In this document: positions 1-5,730 of the stretch, piece after piece
How the letters are laid out: every line of letters starts with the position of its first letter
Numbering within the stretch: position 1 is the stretch's first letter
From: JANNRW01 sp031401815
GTDB taxonomy: Bacteria; Desulfobacterota; Desulfuromonadia; Geobacterales; DSM-12255
DNA: 6,887 nt
Assembly: GCA_031401815.1 (NCBI GenBank)
Contig: JANNRW010000112.1
Coordinates: forward strand, 1 to 6,887
Direction: 5' to 3'
The notes under the pieces: model-generated
The model's database searches: none
The model's input: only the letters and a program-made list of their open reading frames with translations
Told to the model about the DNA's origin: nothing
Position numbers and translations under genes: made by a program

Positions 1-251
1 GCCCGGAAGTCGGCCAGTTTCTCTCCGGGGAGCTGATACAGCTTTACGCCGGCCATTTCGATTTCACCAGTAGTCGGATGATTCATCCCTCCCAGGACGG
101 ACAGCAAGGTACTCTTGCCGGAACCGGACTGTCCCATGATGGTGATGAATTCACCTGCCTCAATGCTGATGTCCAGACCGCGTAGCGCTTCAACGACATC
201 GTCGCCGCTGGTGTACTGTTTTGTTACGTTTTTAATTTCGATGAGTGCCAT
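1..251 (-). CDS. ABC transporter ATP-binding protein, LolD/MacB type (5' part; 3' end outside window)
   Basis: The first 83 residues of an ABC ATPase are visible; the rest lies beyond the left edge. The protein begins MALIEIKNVTKQY, followed by the usual aromatic A-loop region and the Walker A loop GQSGSGKST at residues 40-48. The next stretch (SVLGGMNHPTTGEI) is typical of the LolD/MacB/FtsE-like group that partners FtsX-type permeases. The signature, Walker B and H-loop would be off-window. The ATG at 249-251 is 12 nt after the permease stop and has a GAGG ribosome binding site 5 nt upstream (257-260 on the plus strand), so it is the last visible gene of the minus-strand operon and presumably energises the permease at 264-1424. 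The family call is secure from the nucleotide-binding loop and neighbour; the substrate is unknown. Confidence 0.93.
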   Translation of the reverse strand, partial: MALIEIKNVTKQYTSGDDVVEALRGLDISIEAGEFITIMGQSGSGKSTLLSVLGGMNHPTTGEIEMAGVKLYQLPGEKLADFR

Positions 252-263
252 TGTATCCTCGTG

Positions 264-1424
264 TCAAAGCGCCCGCAGGGCTTCGGTTGGGTCCATCTTG
301 CTTGCATGCAGAGCCGGATAAAGGCTGGCCAGCAGACCCAGCATCACAGCAAGGCCGATTGAACCAAAGGCCACAGTTGAGTCCCAGATCAGATGGGCGT
401 TTTTGCTTTCCGCCATGAACGGCAGAGCCAGTTTGGCCCCACCCATCCCGGCGGCATATCCCAGAAATCCGGCCAGCAGGCTGACCAGAGCAGCCTCCAG
501 CAGAATGATCCGCATGATATGGCTCTTCCTGAAACCGATGGCCCGGAAAACACCGATCTCGGTAGTGCGCTCGTTGACGCTCCCCATCATGGTTACAAAG
601 ACGATCAGGGAACCAATGAAGACAACCACGCCGGCCATGGCATAGGAGAAGCGCTTGAACTGATCCAACGCTTTGAGACGACCCTCCACAACCTGTTGGA
701 TGGCAGATACCTTGGCATCCGGTATCTTCTCAGCAATCTGGGTGACCATGTCACCGATGGGGCAGCCTGAGCAGAGCGCCGCCACTTCGGCCAGGGTGAT
801 CTTCCCTTCCTTGCCGAGAAGCTTCTGTGCCTTTGGTAAAGAAGCGAACACAAGCGAGTCATCCTGTGAACCGGTCTGATCGAGAACGCCGGAGACCTTG
901 AAGATTTCACCCTTGAGTGTGAGTTCATCTCCAGGATTCAGATTCAGTATTTTTGCCGCATCACTGCCGACAAGAAGCTCCCCTTGATTTTTCGGAGTAT
1001 CTCCGAAAACCTTCCACCACTGTTTCATCTTCAGCTCGCTGTCAAAATTTACCCCGACCAGCAGCACATCATTGGTTCCGACCTTGAGCCCCCCCAGCAC
1101 CTTTGGCGAGATGGTAGAGATATTCTTATGGTTGGTGATGGTTTTGATTTTCGCCAGATCAGCCTCAAGAATCTCGCGCTGATCAAAGCTCACTCCACCC
1201 AGACTGATGCCGCCATAATTCATGGCCAGACCGTTACTCTGGGGGGTGATCAGGATATTGGCGCCGAACTCATCCATCTTGCGCTCGATATCGCTGGACA
1301 TGGAGCGGGTCAGGGTTACCAGGGTTACGATGGTGGCAATACCAACCATCAGGCCGATGGTCAGAAAGGCCATCTTTGCTTTGCGACGTTTCAGATTATT
1401 GATGGAAATAGTATGAAGTTTCAT
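264..1424 (-). CDS. ABC transporter permease, MacB/FtsX type, with external CSGC motif
   Basis: This 386-residue inner-membrane protein has the MacB_PCD-FtsX layout: helix 1 at about 18-39, a large extracytoplasmic domain at about 40-258, then three helices at about 261-283, 306-334 and 351-374. The cytoplasmic stretch NERTTEIGVFRAIGFRKSHI (about 284-303) is the conserved FtsX-like coupling region that contacts the ATPase. The end, YPALHASKMDPTEALRAL, is the standard C-terminus of these permeases. Unusually, the external domain carries C218-S-G-C221-P shortly before helix 2. Its ATG overlaps the stop of the DUF2318 gene by one base (TGATG), implying translational coupling; no strong separate ribosome binding site is seen. 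The ATPase follows 12 nt downstream. Proteins of this class usually move hydrophobic molecules or transmit mechanical force across the envelope. Paired with DUF2318, a role in metal or redox transfer is plausible but inferred. Confidence 0.93.
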   Translation of the reverse strand: MKLHTISINNLKRRKAKMAFLTIGLMVGIATIVTLVTLTRSMSSDIERKMDEFGANILITPQSNGLAMNYGGISLGGVSFDQREILEADLAKIKTITNHKNISTISPKVLGGLKVGTNDVLLVGVNFDSELKMKQWWKVFGDTPKNQGELLVGSDAAKILNLNPGDELTLKGEIFKVSGVLDQTGSQDDSLVFASLPKAQKLLGKEGKITLAEVAALCSGCPIGDMVTQIAEKIPDAKVSAIQQVVEGRLKALDQFKRFSYAMAGVVVFIGSLIVFVTMMGSVNERTTEIGVFRAIGFRKSHIMRIILLEAALVSLLAGFLGYAAGMGGAKLALPFMAESKNAHLIWDSTVAFGSIGLAVMLGLLASLYPALHASKMDPTEALRAL

Positions 1425-1888
1425 CAGAAGTATCTCGCTCCGTTTTTGATATCAGCTACCTTGATCACAATGTTGTTACCGTTGAGCTGGCTGGGAAGAT
1501 AGCCGGGATTGCAGCCTCCGGTTGCATTGGGGCCGAGACGGTTGATGGCAAATTTTTGATTGCAGTTCTTGCAGTTCATTTTGTCACCCTGCTGCTCGTA
1601 TCCTTTTCTTGATTTAAAACAGGCGTCACAGGCATCGAAGGCAACCTTGTAACTGCCGTCGGCGCTCTTTGCGGCAAAGAAGACGATTTCCTTGCCGCTA
1701 TCCTCGATTTTATAGAATTGGGCTTTGCCGTCAGCCAGTTTTGCTGCCGGAAGAGTGACTGTGCCGTTGCTGACCTTCACCTTTTCATATTTGCCCAGTG
1801 AGAAAGCAAATACACTGACTGCACCAACCAACAGTGCCACCGCTGCAATACCTGCCAATACAGCTGTTTTTACGCGTTTTGTTGCCAT
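1424..1888 (-). CDS. DUF2318 / FtrD-like membrane-anchored protein with paired CxxC motifs
   Basis: This 154-residue protein has one N-terminal helix (about 8-30, no clear cleavage site), so the remainder should face the periplasm as an anchored domain. The C-terminal half carries the DUF2318 hallmark: FDAC87-DAC90, KGY at 95-97, C106-KNC109, then GGC126-NP. Family members are described as predicted iron-sulfur or metal-binding membrane proteins, often beside iron-uptake genes such as FTR1 and P19. Most DUF2318 proteins that I know carry this domain either alone behind one anchor, as here, or fused to a longer membrane part. The five cysteines could bind a metal or exchange electrons; the sequence does not say which. 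The ATG at 1886-1888 has an AAGGAG site 6 nt upstream (1895-1900 on the plus strand). The gene lies 15 nt after the HMA gene and overlaps the permease start by one base. Confidence 0.92.
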   Translation of the reverse strand: MATKRVKTAVLAGIAAVALLVGAVSVFAFSLGKYEKVKVSNGTVTLPAAKLADGKAQFYKIEDSGKEIVFFAAKSADGSYKVAFDACDACFKSRKGYEQQGDKMNCKNCNQKFAINRLGPNATGGCNPGYLPSQLNGNNIVIKVADIKNGARYF

Positions 1889-1903
1889 TCCAGTCTCCTT
1901 TTC

Positions 1904-2332
1904 TCAACTTTGTTTGTTTGAACCACAACCGCCCTTAGTGCCGCAACCACCGCAGCCCCCTGAAGTCGAAGCCTTCTTGCCAATATCCCTGCCGGTTAAC
2001 TGCTTGAACTGCTCCGGCGTAAGTATAATATGCACTTTACTGCCAAAACCAGCGCCATTGACTTTCTCGGCGAGACTTTCCGGCTTGACATCCTTTGTGT
2101 CATAGCCAACAACCACCCACCCCCCATCAACATCCACTTCAGTAACTGCAACACCTTTCAACGACTCAAGCGCTTTGGTGATTTTGCTTGAACAGCTGCC
2201 GCAGGTCATGCCGGTTGTTTTCAGGACTGCTACTGAATCAGCAGTTGAACCGATTCTTACAAACACCGCGAGAACCGCCAAAAGCGTTATCATCGAGACT
2301 ATGATCACAGCATTGATAACTTTTGTTTTCAT
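1904..2332 (-). CDS. Membrane-anchored heavy-metal-associated (HMA) domain protein with Cys-rich tail
   Basis: I place the start at the ATG of MKTKVINAVI (2330-2332), because a perfect AAGGAGG lies 5 nt upstream (2338-2344 on the plus strand); an in-frame ATG at 2431 lacks such a site and adds 33 residues of unconvincing sequence. The resulting 142-residue protein has an N-terminal helix (about 6-26), then a ferredoxin-like HMA domain (about 35-101) with the metal-binding loop GMTC44-GSC47, as in MerP, CopZ and P-type ATPase metal-binding domains. A glycine- and cysteine-rich tail follows (C127, C130, C136). The anchor puts the domain on the periplasmic side, so it probably captures or passes a soft metal such as Cu(I), or another thiophilic ion. 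It is the first gene of the minus-strand operon, followed 15 nt later by the DUF2318 gene. Metal identity is unknown. Confidence 0.9.
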   Translation of the reverse strand: MKTKVINAVIIVSMITLLAVLAVFVRIGSTADSVAVLKTTGMTCGSCSSKITKALESLKGVAVTEVDVDGGWVVVGYDTKDVKPESLAEKVNGAGFGSKVHIILTPEQFKQLTGRDIGKKASTSGGCGGCGTKGGCGSNKQS

Positions 2333-2337
2333 TATTG

Positions 2338-2344
2338 CCTCCTT
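2338..2344 (-). promoter_or_regulatory. Shine-Dalgarno site deciding the HMA gene start
   Basis: On the minus strand this reads AAGGAGG, a full match to the anti-16S consensus, 5 nt before the ATG at 2332-2330. It fixes the HMA gene start there rather than at the upstream in-frame ATG at 2431. Confidence 0.85.
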
Positions 2345-2387
2345 GGCATTTAAGCCGTTACGTGTCACATTACCAGAAACATGCCAA
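2343..2387. repeat. Inverted repeat TTGGCAT ... ATGCCAA upstream of the HMA gene
   Basis: Perfect 7-bp arms lie at 2343-2349 and 2381-2387, separated by 31 bp. The left arm touches the Shine-Dalgarno sequence of the HMA gene, so the repeat could act as an operator or, in RNA, sequester the ribosome binding site. A 7-bp match at this spacing can also arise by chance. Confidence 0.35.
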
Positions 2388-2414
2388 CCTTTGCCCATCC
2401 CATAACATGCTGAA

Positions 2415-2434
2415 ATCATGGTGGTATCCATGAT
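2415..2434. repeat. 7-bp hairpin ATCATGG-TGGTAT-CCATGAT
   Basis: Perfect 7-bp arms flank a 6-nt loop. It lies about 83 nt upstream of the HMA start and would fall in its leader if transcription begins further right. There is no T-run, so it is not an evident intrinsic terminator. It abuts the palindrome TGATCGATCA at 2431-2440. Confidence 0.5.
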
Positions 2435-2463
2435 CGATCAATCTACATAACCAACGGGCCATA

Positions 2464-2497
2464 GAAGAATATCCCGCAGCGGTGTTGAATATTCTTC
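2464..2497. promoter_or_regulatory. Candidate operator: 9-bp inverted repeat at the centre of the divergent region
   Basis: GAAGAATAT (2464-2472) and ATATTCTTC (2489-2497) are perfect inverted repeats with a 16-bp spacer. The spacer contains a smaller dyad, CCGC-A-GCGG (2474-2482). The element lies 132 bp from the HMA start and 141 bp from the transglutaminase start, almost equidistant, as expected for a shared regulator site. The regulator is unknown. Confidence 0.5.
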
Positions 2498-2532
2498 AAT
2501 TGTCGTTTCTACAATGCCCGCATGCCATTCAT

Positions 2533-2547
2533 TAAGTCGATGACTTA
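2533..2547. promoter_or_regulatory. Candidate activator/operator dyad TAAGTC-GAT-GACTTA
   Basis: This compact dyad has 6-bp arms and a 3-bp centre and ends 25 bp before the -35 box at 2573. Its centre is near -68 relative to the predicted start of transcription (about 2608), a usual place for an activator. No regulator family could be assigned. Confidence 0.45.
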
Positions 2548-2572
2548 TATCTTTATTATCGATATTAACAAT

Positions 2573-2601
2573 TTGAACTGTTGTCACCTATCAGCTATAT
2601 T
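2573..2601 (+). promoter_or_regulatory. Sigma70-type promoter for the transglutaminase gene
   Basis: TTGAAC (2573-2578) and TATATT (2596-2601) are separated by an ideal 17 bp. Transcription would start near 2608, giving a leader of about 30 nt with GAGG (2627-2630) 7 nt before the ATG at 2638. Confidence 0.65.
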
Positions 2602-2637
2602 GCTGGGTCGTAAAAAACACTTTGATGAGGTATACGC

Positions 2638-3663
2638 ATGCATATTTTCATTTCACTTATCGTTATCTACCTGTCCACTCTGCTGCTTGCCGGTTCGGCA
2701 CTCTCGGCACCAGCTAAAGTCCATTCCGGAACGATCAGTATGGCGGTAGACCTCTCCTCTCACGGTGCTGCAGATGCAGCAGAGCTATGGATTCCCTATC
2801 CGGTTTCGGACAAAGATCAGGACATCACTAATGTGAAAGTCTCAGGAGATTATTCCACCTCGGCTGTTTATACCGACAGCAACAACAGCACTCCCATTCT
2901 GTATGCCCGCTGGGAAAAAAGTGTTGCCAGTCGCAAGCTGACCTTCTCTTTCCAAGCACAGCGCAATGAAGTAATCCGCCGGGACTTCCCGGCCAAAGAA
3001 GCGGCCTGGGACCCGGCAGACTATGCCCAGTATCTTGCCCCGACGAAATTTGCGCCGCTCGATGGCACTGTCTGGCTACAGGCTATGAAGATAACCGAAG
3101 GGGGAAATACGATCCTGGAGAAGGCCAAGGCGATTTATGACTGGACCTGCGAGAACACCTATCGCGACCCCAAAACTCGTGGCTGTGGCGCAGGTGACGT
3201 ATGTGCTTTATTGAAGAACCCGGGTGGGAAGTGCGCCGATATCCATTCGGTTTTCGTTGCCCTTGCAAGAGCGGCAGGAGTGCCGGCCCGTGAGGTTTTC
3301 GGTATTCGCATGGGGAAAAAAGATCGTGAGGATGTTACGACCTGGCAGCATTGCTGGGCCGAGTTCTACCTGCCAGGATACGGCTGGGTGCCGGTGGATG
3401 CAGCAGATGTGCGCAAGGCAATGCTAACCGAGAACCTGAAACTTGAGGATGCAAAAACAGCCGAGTACCGAGCCTACTTCTGGGGCAGCATCGACCCATA
3501 CCGGGTGAAGCTTTCTGTCGGTCGGGACCTGACTCTAAACCCGCCGCAATCGGGCGAACCGGTTAACTATCTGATGTATCCCTTTGCGCAGGTTGGTGGA
3601 AGATCTATAGACTGGCTGGACCCAACAGCGTTTAAATACAGCATTATCTATACGGCGAAATAA
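2638..3663 (+). CDS. Secreted transglutaminase-like (papain-fold) protein
   Basis: This 341-residue protein starts with a signal peptide (hydrophobic 3-20, probable cleavage after ALSA at about 24), so it acts outside the cytoplasm. The first half (about 30-150) is a beta-rich region with patterns such as AELWIPYPVSDKDQDI, common before transglutaminase-like domains. The core spans about 155-260 with the catalytic triad in order: Cys199 in GGKCADIHSVFVALARAAG, His238 in TWQHCWAEFY, and Asp254 in WVPVDAAD. Such proteins act as cysteine peptidases or acyl-transferases on peptide or amide bonds; the target here is unknown. Additional cysteines at 171, 183, 189 and 239 could form disulfides or, less likely, bind metal. 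It is the first gene of the rightward group, with its own promoter at 2573-2601 and a GAGG ribosome binding site. Its link to the ABC genes is positional only. Confidence 0.9.
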   Translation: MHIFISLIVIYLSTLLLAGSALSAPAKVHSGTISMAVDLSSHGAADAAELWIPYPVSDKDQDITNVKVSGDYSTSAVYTDSNNSTPILYARWEKSVASRKLTFSFQAQRNEVIRRDFPAKEAAWDPADYAQYLAPTKFAPLDGTVWLQAMKITEGGNTILEKAKAIYDWTCENTYRDPKTRGCGAGDVCALLKNPGGKCADIHSVFVALARAAGVPAREVFGIRMGKKDREDVTTWQHCWAEFYLPGYGWVPVDAADVRKAMLTENLKLEDAKTAEYRAYFWGSIDPYRVKLSVGRDLTLNPPQSGEPVNYLMYPFAQVGGRSIDWLDPTAFKYSIIYTAK

Positions 3664-3691
3664 TCCTAAGCAGTAAAACATTATATGAAGC

Positions 3692-3720
3692 TTGACCTAA
3701 AAAGGTTGTATCGATATTGT
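3692..3720 (+). promoter_or_regulatory. Possible weak promoter before the small Cys-rich gene
   Basis: TTGACC (3692-3697) and TATTGT (3715-3720) are 17 bp apart. Transcription would begin near 3726-3728, at or next to the ATG at 3728, which would give a leaderless message. The -10 box is only 4/6, so this is tentative; read-through from the transglutaminase gene is the alternative. Confidence 0.3.
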
Positions 3721-3727
3721 GTTACGT

Positions 3728-4069
3728 ATGCACAGCCTATTGAAAATCATAGCCTTCGTGGTTCTGGTTGCGGTGATCTCGATGTTCACCGGCCTGGAAA
3801 CCGCTTTTTCTGCTGCACCTGTGGAAAAAGCCGCGAAATCCTGCTGCGATGGCTGCGAGCATGATGAAAACCAGGAAAGCCCGTCTTCTCAGTCTGTTCC
3901 CCAGTCCGCCCCTTATTGTCCGGCCTTCATGTGCCTTTCCTTTGATGTTGTTAAACCAATTGCGCTTCAGCTCTTTTTGTCAGAGACCATCCCCTTCTTT
4001 ACCTTCATTCCCGAGCCAAACCCCGATCCATTTATAAAATCAATCTTTCATCCGCCTTCTCTCGTCTAG
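3728..4069 (+). CDS. Small secreted Cys-rich protein of unknown function
   Basis: From the ATG at 3728 this is 113 residues. A GTG at 3719 would add three residues (Met-Leu-Arg), but neither start has a well-spaced ribosome binding site; the closest, AAAGG at 3701-3705, is 13 nt before the GTG. Residues 1-29 form a signal peptide ending TAFSA. The mature part carries SC39-C40-DGC43-EHDE, a Ser/Pro/Gln-rich linker, then C64 and C69, and ends with a Pro/Phe-rich tail (PFIKSIFHPP). The Cys/His/acidic cluster could bind a metal ion. The overall shape (signal peptide, CC-x2-C-x-H, C-terminal HPP) recalls small secreted proteins found at metal-efflux loci, but that is an impression and I do not recognise a named family. 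It lies 64 nt after the transglutaminase gene and 94 nt before the OB-fold cassette. Confidence 0.75.
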   Translation: MHSLLKIIAFVVLVAVISMFTGLETAFSAAPVEKAAKSCCDGCEHDENQESPSSQSVPQSAPYCPAFMCLSFDVVKPIALQLFLSETIPFFTFIPEPNPDPFIKSIFHPPSLV

Positions 4070-4101
4070 TACACCATACTGGTAAACCTGAAAATTTCCT
4101 A

Positions 4102-4131
4102 TTGATACAGGGACAAGTGCGTCTCTGTAAT
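4102..4131 (+). promoter_or_regulatory. Promoter with an operator-like dyad in its 18-bp spacer
   Basis: TTGATA (4102-4107, 5/6) and TGTAAT (4126-4131, 5/6) are 18 bp apart. An inverted repeat, TACAGGGAC (4106-4114) and GTCTCTGTA (4121-4129) with loop AAGTGC and one mismatch, fills the spacer and overlaps the edges of both boxes. A dyad between -35 and -10 with a lengthened spacer is the arrangement used by MerR-family metal sensors, although those usually have 19-20 bp. A repressor site is equally possible; the TACA/TGTA outer halves occur in CopY-type sites. It should drive the OB-fold, permease and ATPase cassette. Confidence 0.5.
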
Positions 4132-4163
4132 CATACGTCTATTATTAATTACGGAGATCTAAC

Positions 4164-4565
4164 ATGAAAAAATACATCATTGTTTTTGCAGCGATAATCA
4201 TTGCCGGTATTACCTTTGCCGGTTTCAGTAGTGGTATGGGGAAGAGAGTTCAGACAAAAGGAATATTGTCGGTGAACGATATCCAGGCAGACCCCGCCGC
4301 TTATACTGGAACCATCACCATAAACGCAGTAGTGGCAAGCATTTCCAAACAAGACTCGCAGTTATTCGCCATCATCGACACAGCGGAGGCAAAGCTCTGC
4401 AAAAGCGTAACCTGTGCAAAGTTCTATCTCCAGGTGAAAAATATGGGAAAGAGGCCGCAGGAGGGTGACGAGATTAACGTTACAGGGAGCTTCGGCGAAA
4501 AAGGGCGCGTCTTCAACGCGACCAAAGTGGATGTTCTGGGGCATCTCAATCTGGGAGGTCGCTAG
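4164..4565 (+). CDS. Small exported OB-fold-like protein
   Basis: This 133-residue protein has a GGAG ribosome binding site (4153-4156) 7 nt before its ATG. Residues 1-20 form a hydrophobic N-terminal anchor or signal peptide. The rest (about 32-128) has the strand pattern of a small OB-fold: VNDIQADPAAYTG, a strand TITINAVVASIS, a turn, a strand with LFAIIDT, then FYLQV, a GDEINVTGSF strand and a final FNATKVDVLGH strand. It recalls tRNA_anti/CcmE-like exported OB domains. Two cysteines, C79 and C84 (CKSVTC), stand before the fourth strand and could form a disulfide or bind a metal. The gene is one nucleotide from the permease start, so it is probably an accessory periplasmic subunit of that ABC module. 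Fold assignment is by pattern; function is unknown. Confidence 0.8.
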   Translation: MKKYIIVFAAIIIAGITFAGFSSGMGKRVQTKGILSVNDIQADPAAYTGTITINAVVASISKQDSQLFAIIDTAEAKLCKSVTCAKFYLQVKNMGKRPQEGDEINVTGSFGEKGRVFNATKVDVLGHLNLGGR

Positions 4566-4566
4566 C

Positions 4567-5730
4567 ATGAACATTCCAAAACTGGTGATGAAAAACATCA
4601 CCCGCCGGAAGGGACGGTTTGTCTTCACCCTTCTCGGAATTACTATCGGTATCGCTTCCTTTGTCACTCTCCTCTCCCTCGGCGGTGGGCTCAAGAAGGA
4701 AATTAAGAAACAGTCGGCCGAATTGGGGGCTAACCTGGTGGTGACCCCCAAGGGGTGGTGCGCCTATGAACAGGTCTCCGTCCTGACCGGTGAGCAGTTG
4801 CCGGAGGCTATCCCCTTCGACGTGGTGAAGAAGATAGCTGCCATCAAGGGTTTGAACTCTGTCCCCTACCTCACCGAGCGGACCGCATACCAGAACAACC
4901 CGATCTCCGTGATCGGCATACTCCCTGAAGAGATGCGGCGGTTCAAGAATTGGGAGATGGAGCAAGGGAAATACTTCACGGCACAGGATGAAAAGGCCAT
5001 TATCATAGGCTCCGGCATAGCCGGGCAGTTCAAACTGAAACCGGGGGACGAATTGACTGTCAAGGGTGAGCATTTCCCCATCAAGGGTGTCCTCAAGGAA
5101 ACCGGAGGAAAGGACGACATCGCAGTCTATATGCCGCTTTCAGTTACACAGCGGTTGTACGAGGTAAGTAACATGGTCTCCTTCATCGCCATCAAGGTGG
5201 ACGACATATCCCGTATCGACGAATTCATCCTGAAGATCCAGAAGGCGGCCAACGTGGCAGTGGTATCCGACAAGCAGCTCCTGAAATCGGTCCTCTCCAT
5301 CGTCGGCACCGTCAGTGTTACCCTGCAGCTCATCGCCGCCGTGGCCATTCTCGCTGCCGCCTTCGGCATAATCAATACCATGATGACCGCCGTATCGGAG
5401 AGGAAACGGGAGATCGGCATCCTCCAGGCCATCGGTGCATCGCAGAGGACCATCTTTTCCATCTTCTTCCTGGAGTCGGGTTTTTACGGGCTGCTCGGAG
5501 GTATTTTCGGTGTGGCGGGCGGACTCCTCTTCTCCCTCTTAGCCGCCCCTTATATTTCCCAAAATGAATTCACCTCTCTTATAAGGGGGACTAATGTCGG
5601 TGAGGCCTTGGATCTGCGAATCATCTTCGGCTCGATAATCTTTTCAGTCGCAGTATCCCTCGTGTCGGGACTTTACCCGGCGTGGAAGGCGGCAAGACTC
5701 ACTCCCGTGGAGGCGATAAGCTATGGATGA
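4567..5730 (+). CDS. ABC transporter permease, MacB/FtsX type (second copy)
   Basis: The start is the ATG at 4567, giving 387 residues (MNIPKLVMKNITRRKGR), because GGGAGG (4553-4558) lies 8 nt upstream and this matches the paralogue's N-terminus. An ATG at 4465 would run through the OB-fold gene. Helix 1 is at about 17-39, the extracytoplasmic domain at about 40-245, and three helices follow at about 250-275, 298-328 and 352-372. The coupling stretch SERKREIGILQAIGASQRTI (277-296) and the end YPAWKAARLTPVEAI are classic for the family. It shares the KPGDELTVKGE/NPGDELTLKGE segment with the minus-strand permease, so the two are diverged paralogues. It lacks the CSGC motif but has one external Cys65 in GWCAYEQ. 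Its stop overlaps the ATPase start by 8 nt. Substrate unknown. Confidence 0.94.
   Translation: MNIPKLVMKNITRRKGRFVFTLLGITIGIASFVTLLSLGGGLKKEIKKQSAELGANLVVTPKGWCAYEQVSVLTGEQLPEAIPFDVVKKIAAIKGLNSVPYLTERTAYQNNPISVIGILPEEMRRFKNWEMEQGKYFTAQDEKAIIIGSGIAGQFKLKPGDELTVKGEHFPIKGVLKETGGKDDIAVYMPLSVTQRLYEVSNMVSFIAIKVDDISRIDEFILKIQKAANVAVVSDKQLLKSVLSIVGTVSVTLQLIAAVAILAAAFGIINTMMTAVSERKREIGILQAIGASQRTIFSIFFLESGFYGLLGGIFGVAGGLLFSLLAAPYISQNEFTSLIRGTNVGEALDLRIIFGSIIFSVAVSLVSGLYPAWKAARLTPVEAISYG

Larger units (their letters stand above)
2333..2637. other. Divergent intergenic control region
   Basis: This 305-bp gap separates the two divergent gene groups and contains no convincing gene. It holds a good rightward sigma70-type promoter (2573-2601) and several inverted repeats: 7-bp arms at 2343-2349/2381-2387, a 7-bp hairpin at 2415-2434, the 10-bp palindrome TGATCGATCA at 2431-2440, 9-bp arms at 2464-2472/2489-2497, and a 15-bp dyad at 2533-2547. 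I found no leftward promoter matching consensus well, so the minus-strand operon may depend on an activator or an alternative sigma factor. That last point is inference. Confidence 0.8.

Noticed and set aside
984..1502. 172-codon open frame on the plus strand opposite the first permease
   Set aside because: It is the complement of well-supported minus-strand genes; its composition mirrors them and no family pattern is visible.
2343..2349. Sigma54 (-24/-12) promoter in the divergent region
   Set aside because: TGGCA occurs, but no TTGC element follows at the required spacing on either strand.
2333..2431. Longer HMA protein starting at the in-frame ATG at 2431 (33 extra residues)
   Set aside because: No ribosome binding site there, the added residues do not look like a leader, and the ATG at 2332 has a perfect AAGGAGG and starts a normal membrane anchor.
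2522..2749. Open frame of 75 codons across the divergent region on the plus strand
   Set aside because: It overlaps the promoter and the transglutaminase signal peptide in another frame and has no ribosome binding site.
4465..4566. Longer second permease starting at 4465
   Set aside because: It would overlap the OB-fold gene by about 100 nt in another frame; GGGAGG and the paralogue's N-terminus support 4567.
4546..5073. 175-codon open frame on the minus strand opposite the second permease
   Set aside because: Antisense shadow of a clear permease gene, without a ribosome binding site or recognisable motif.
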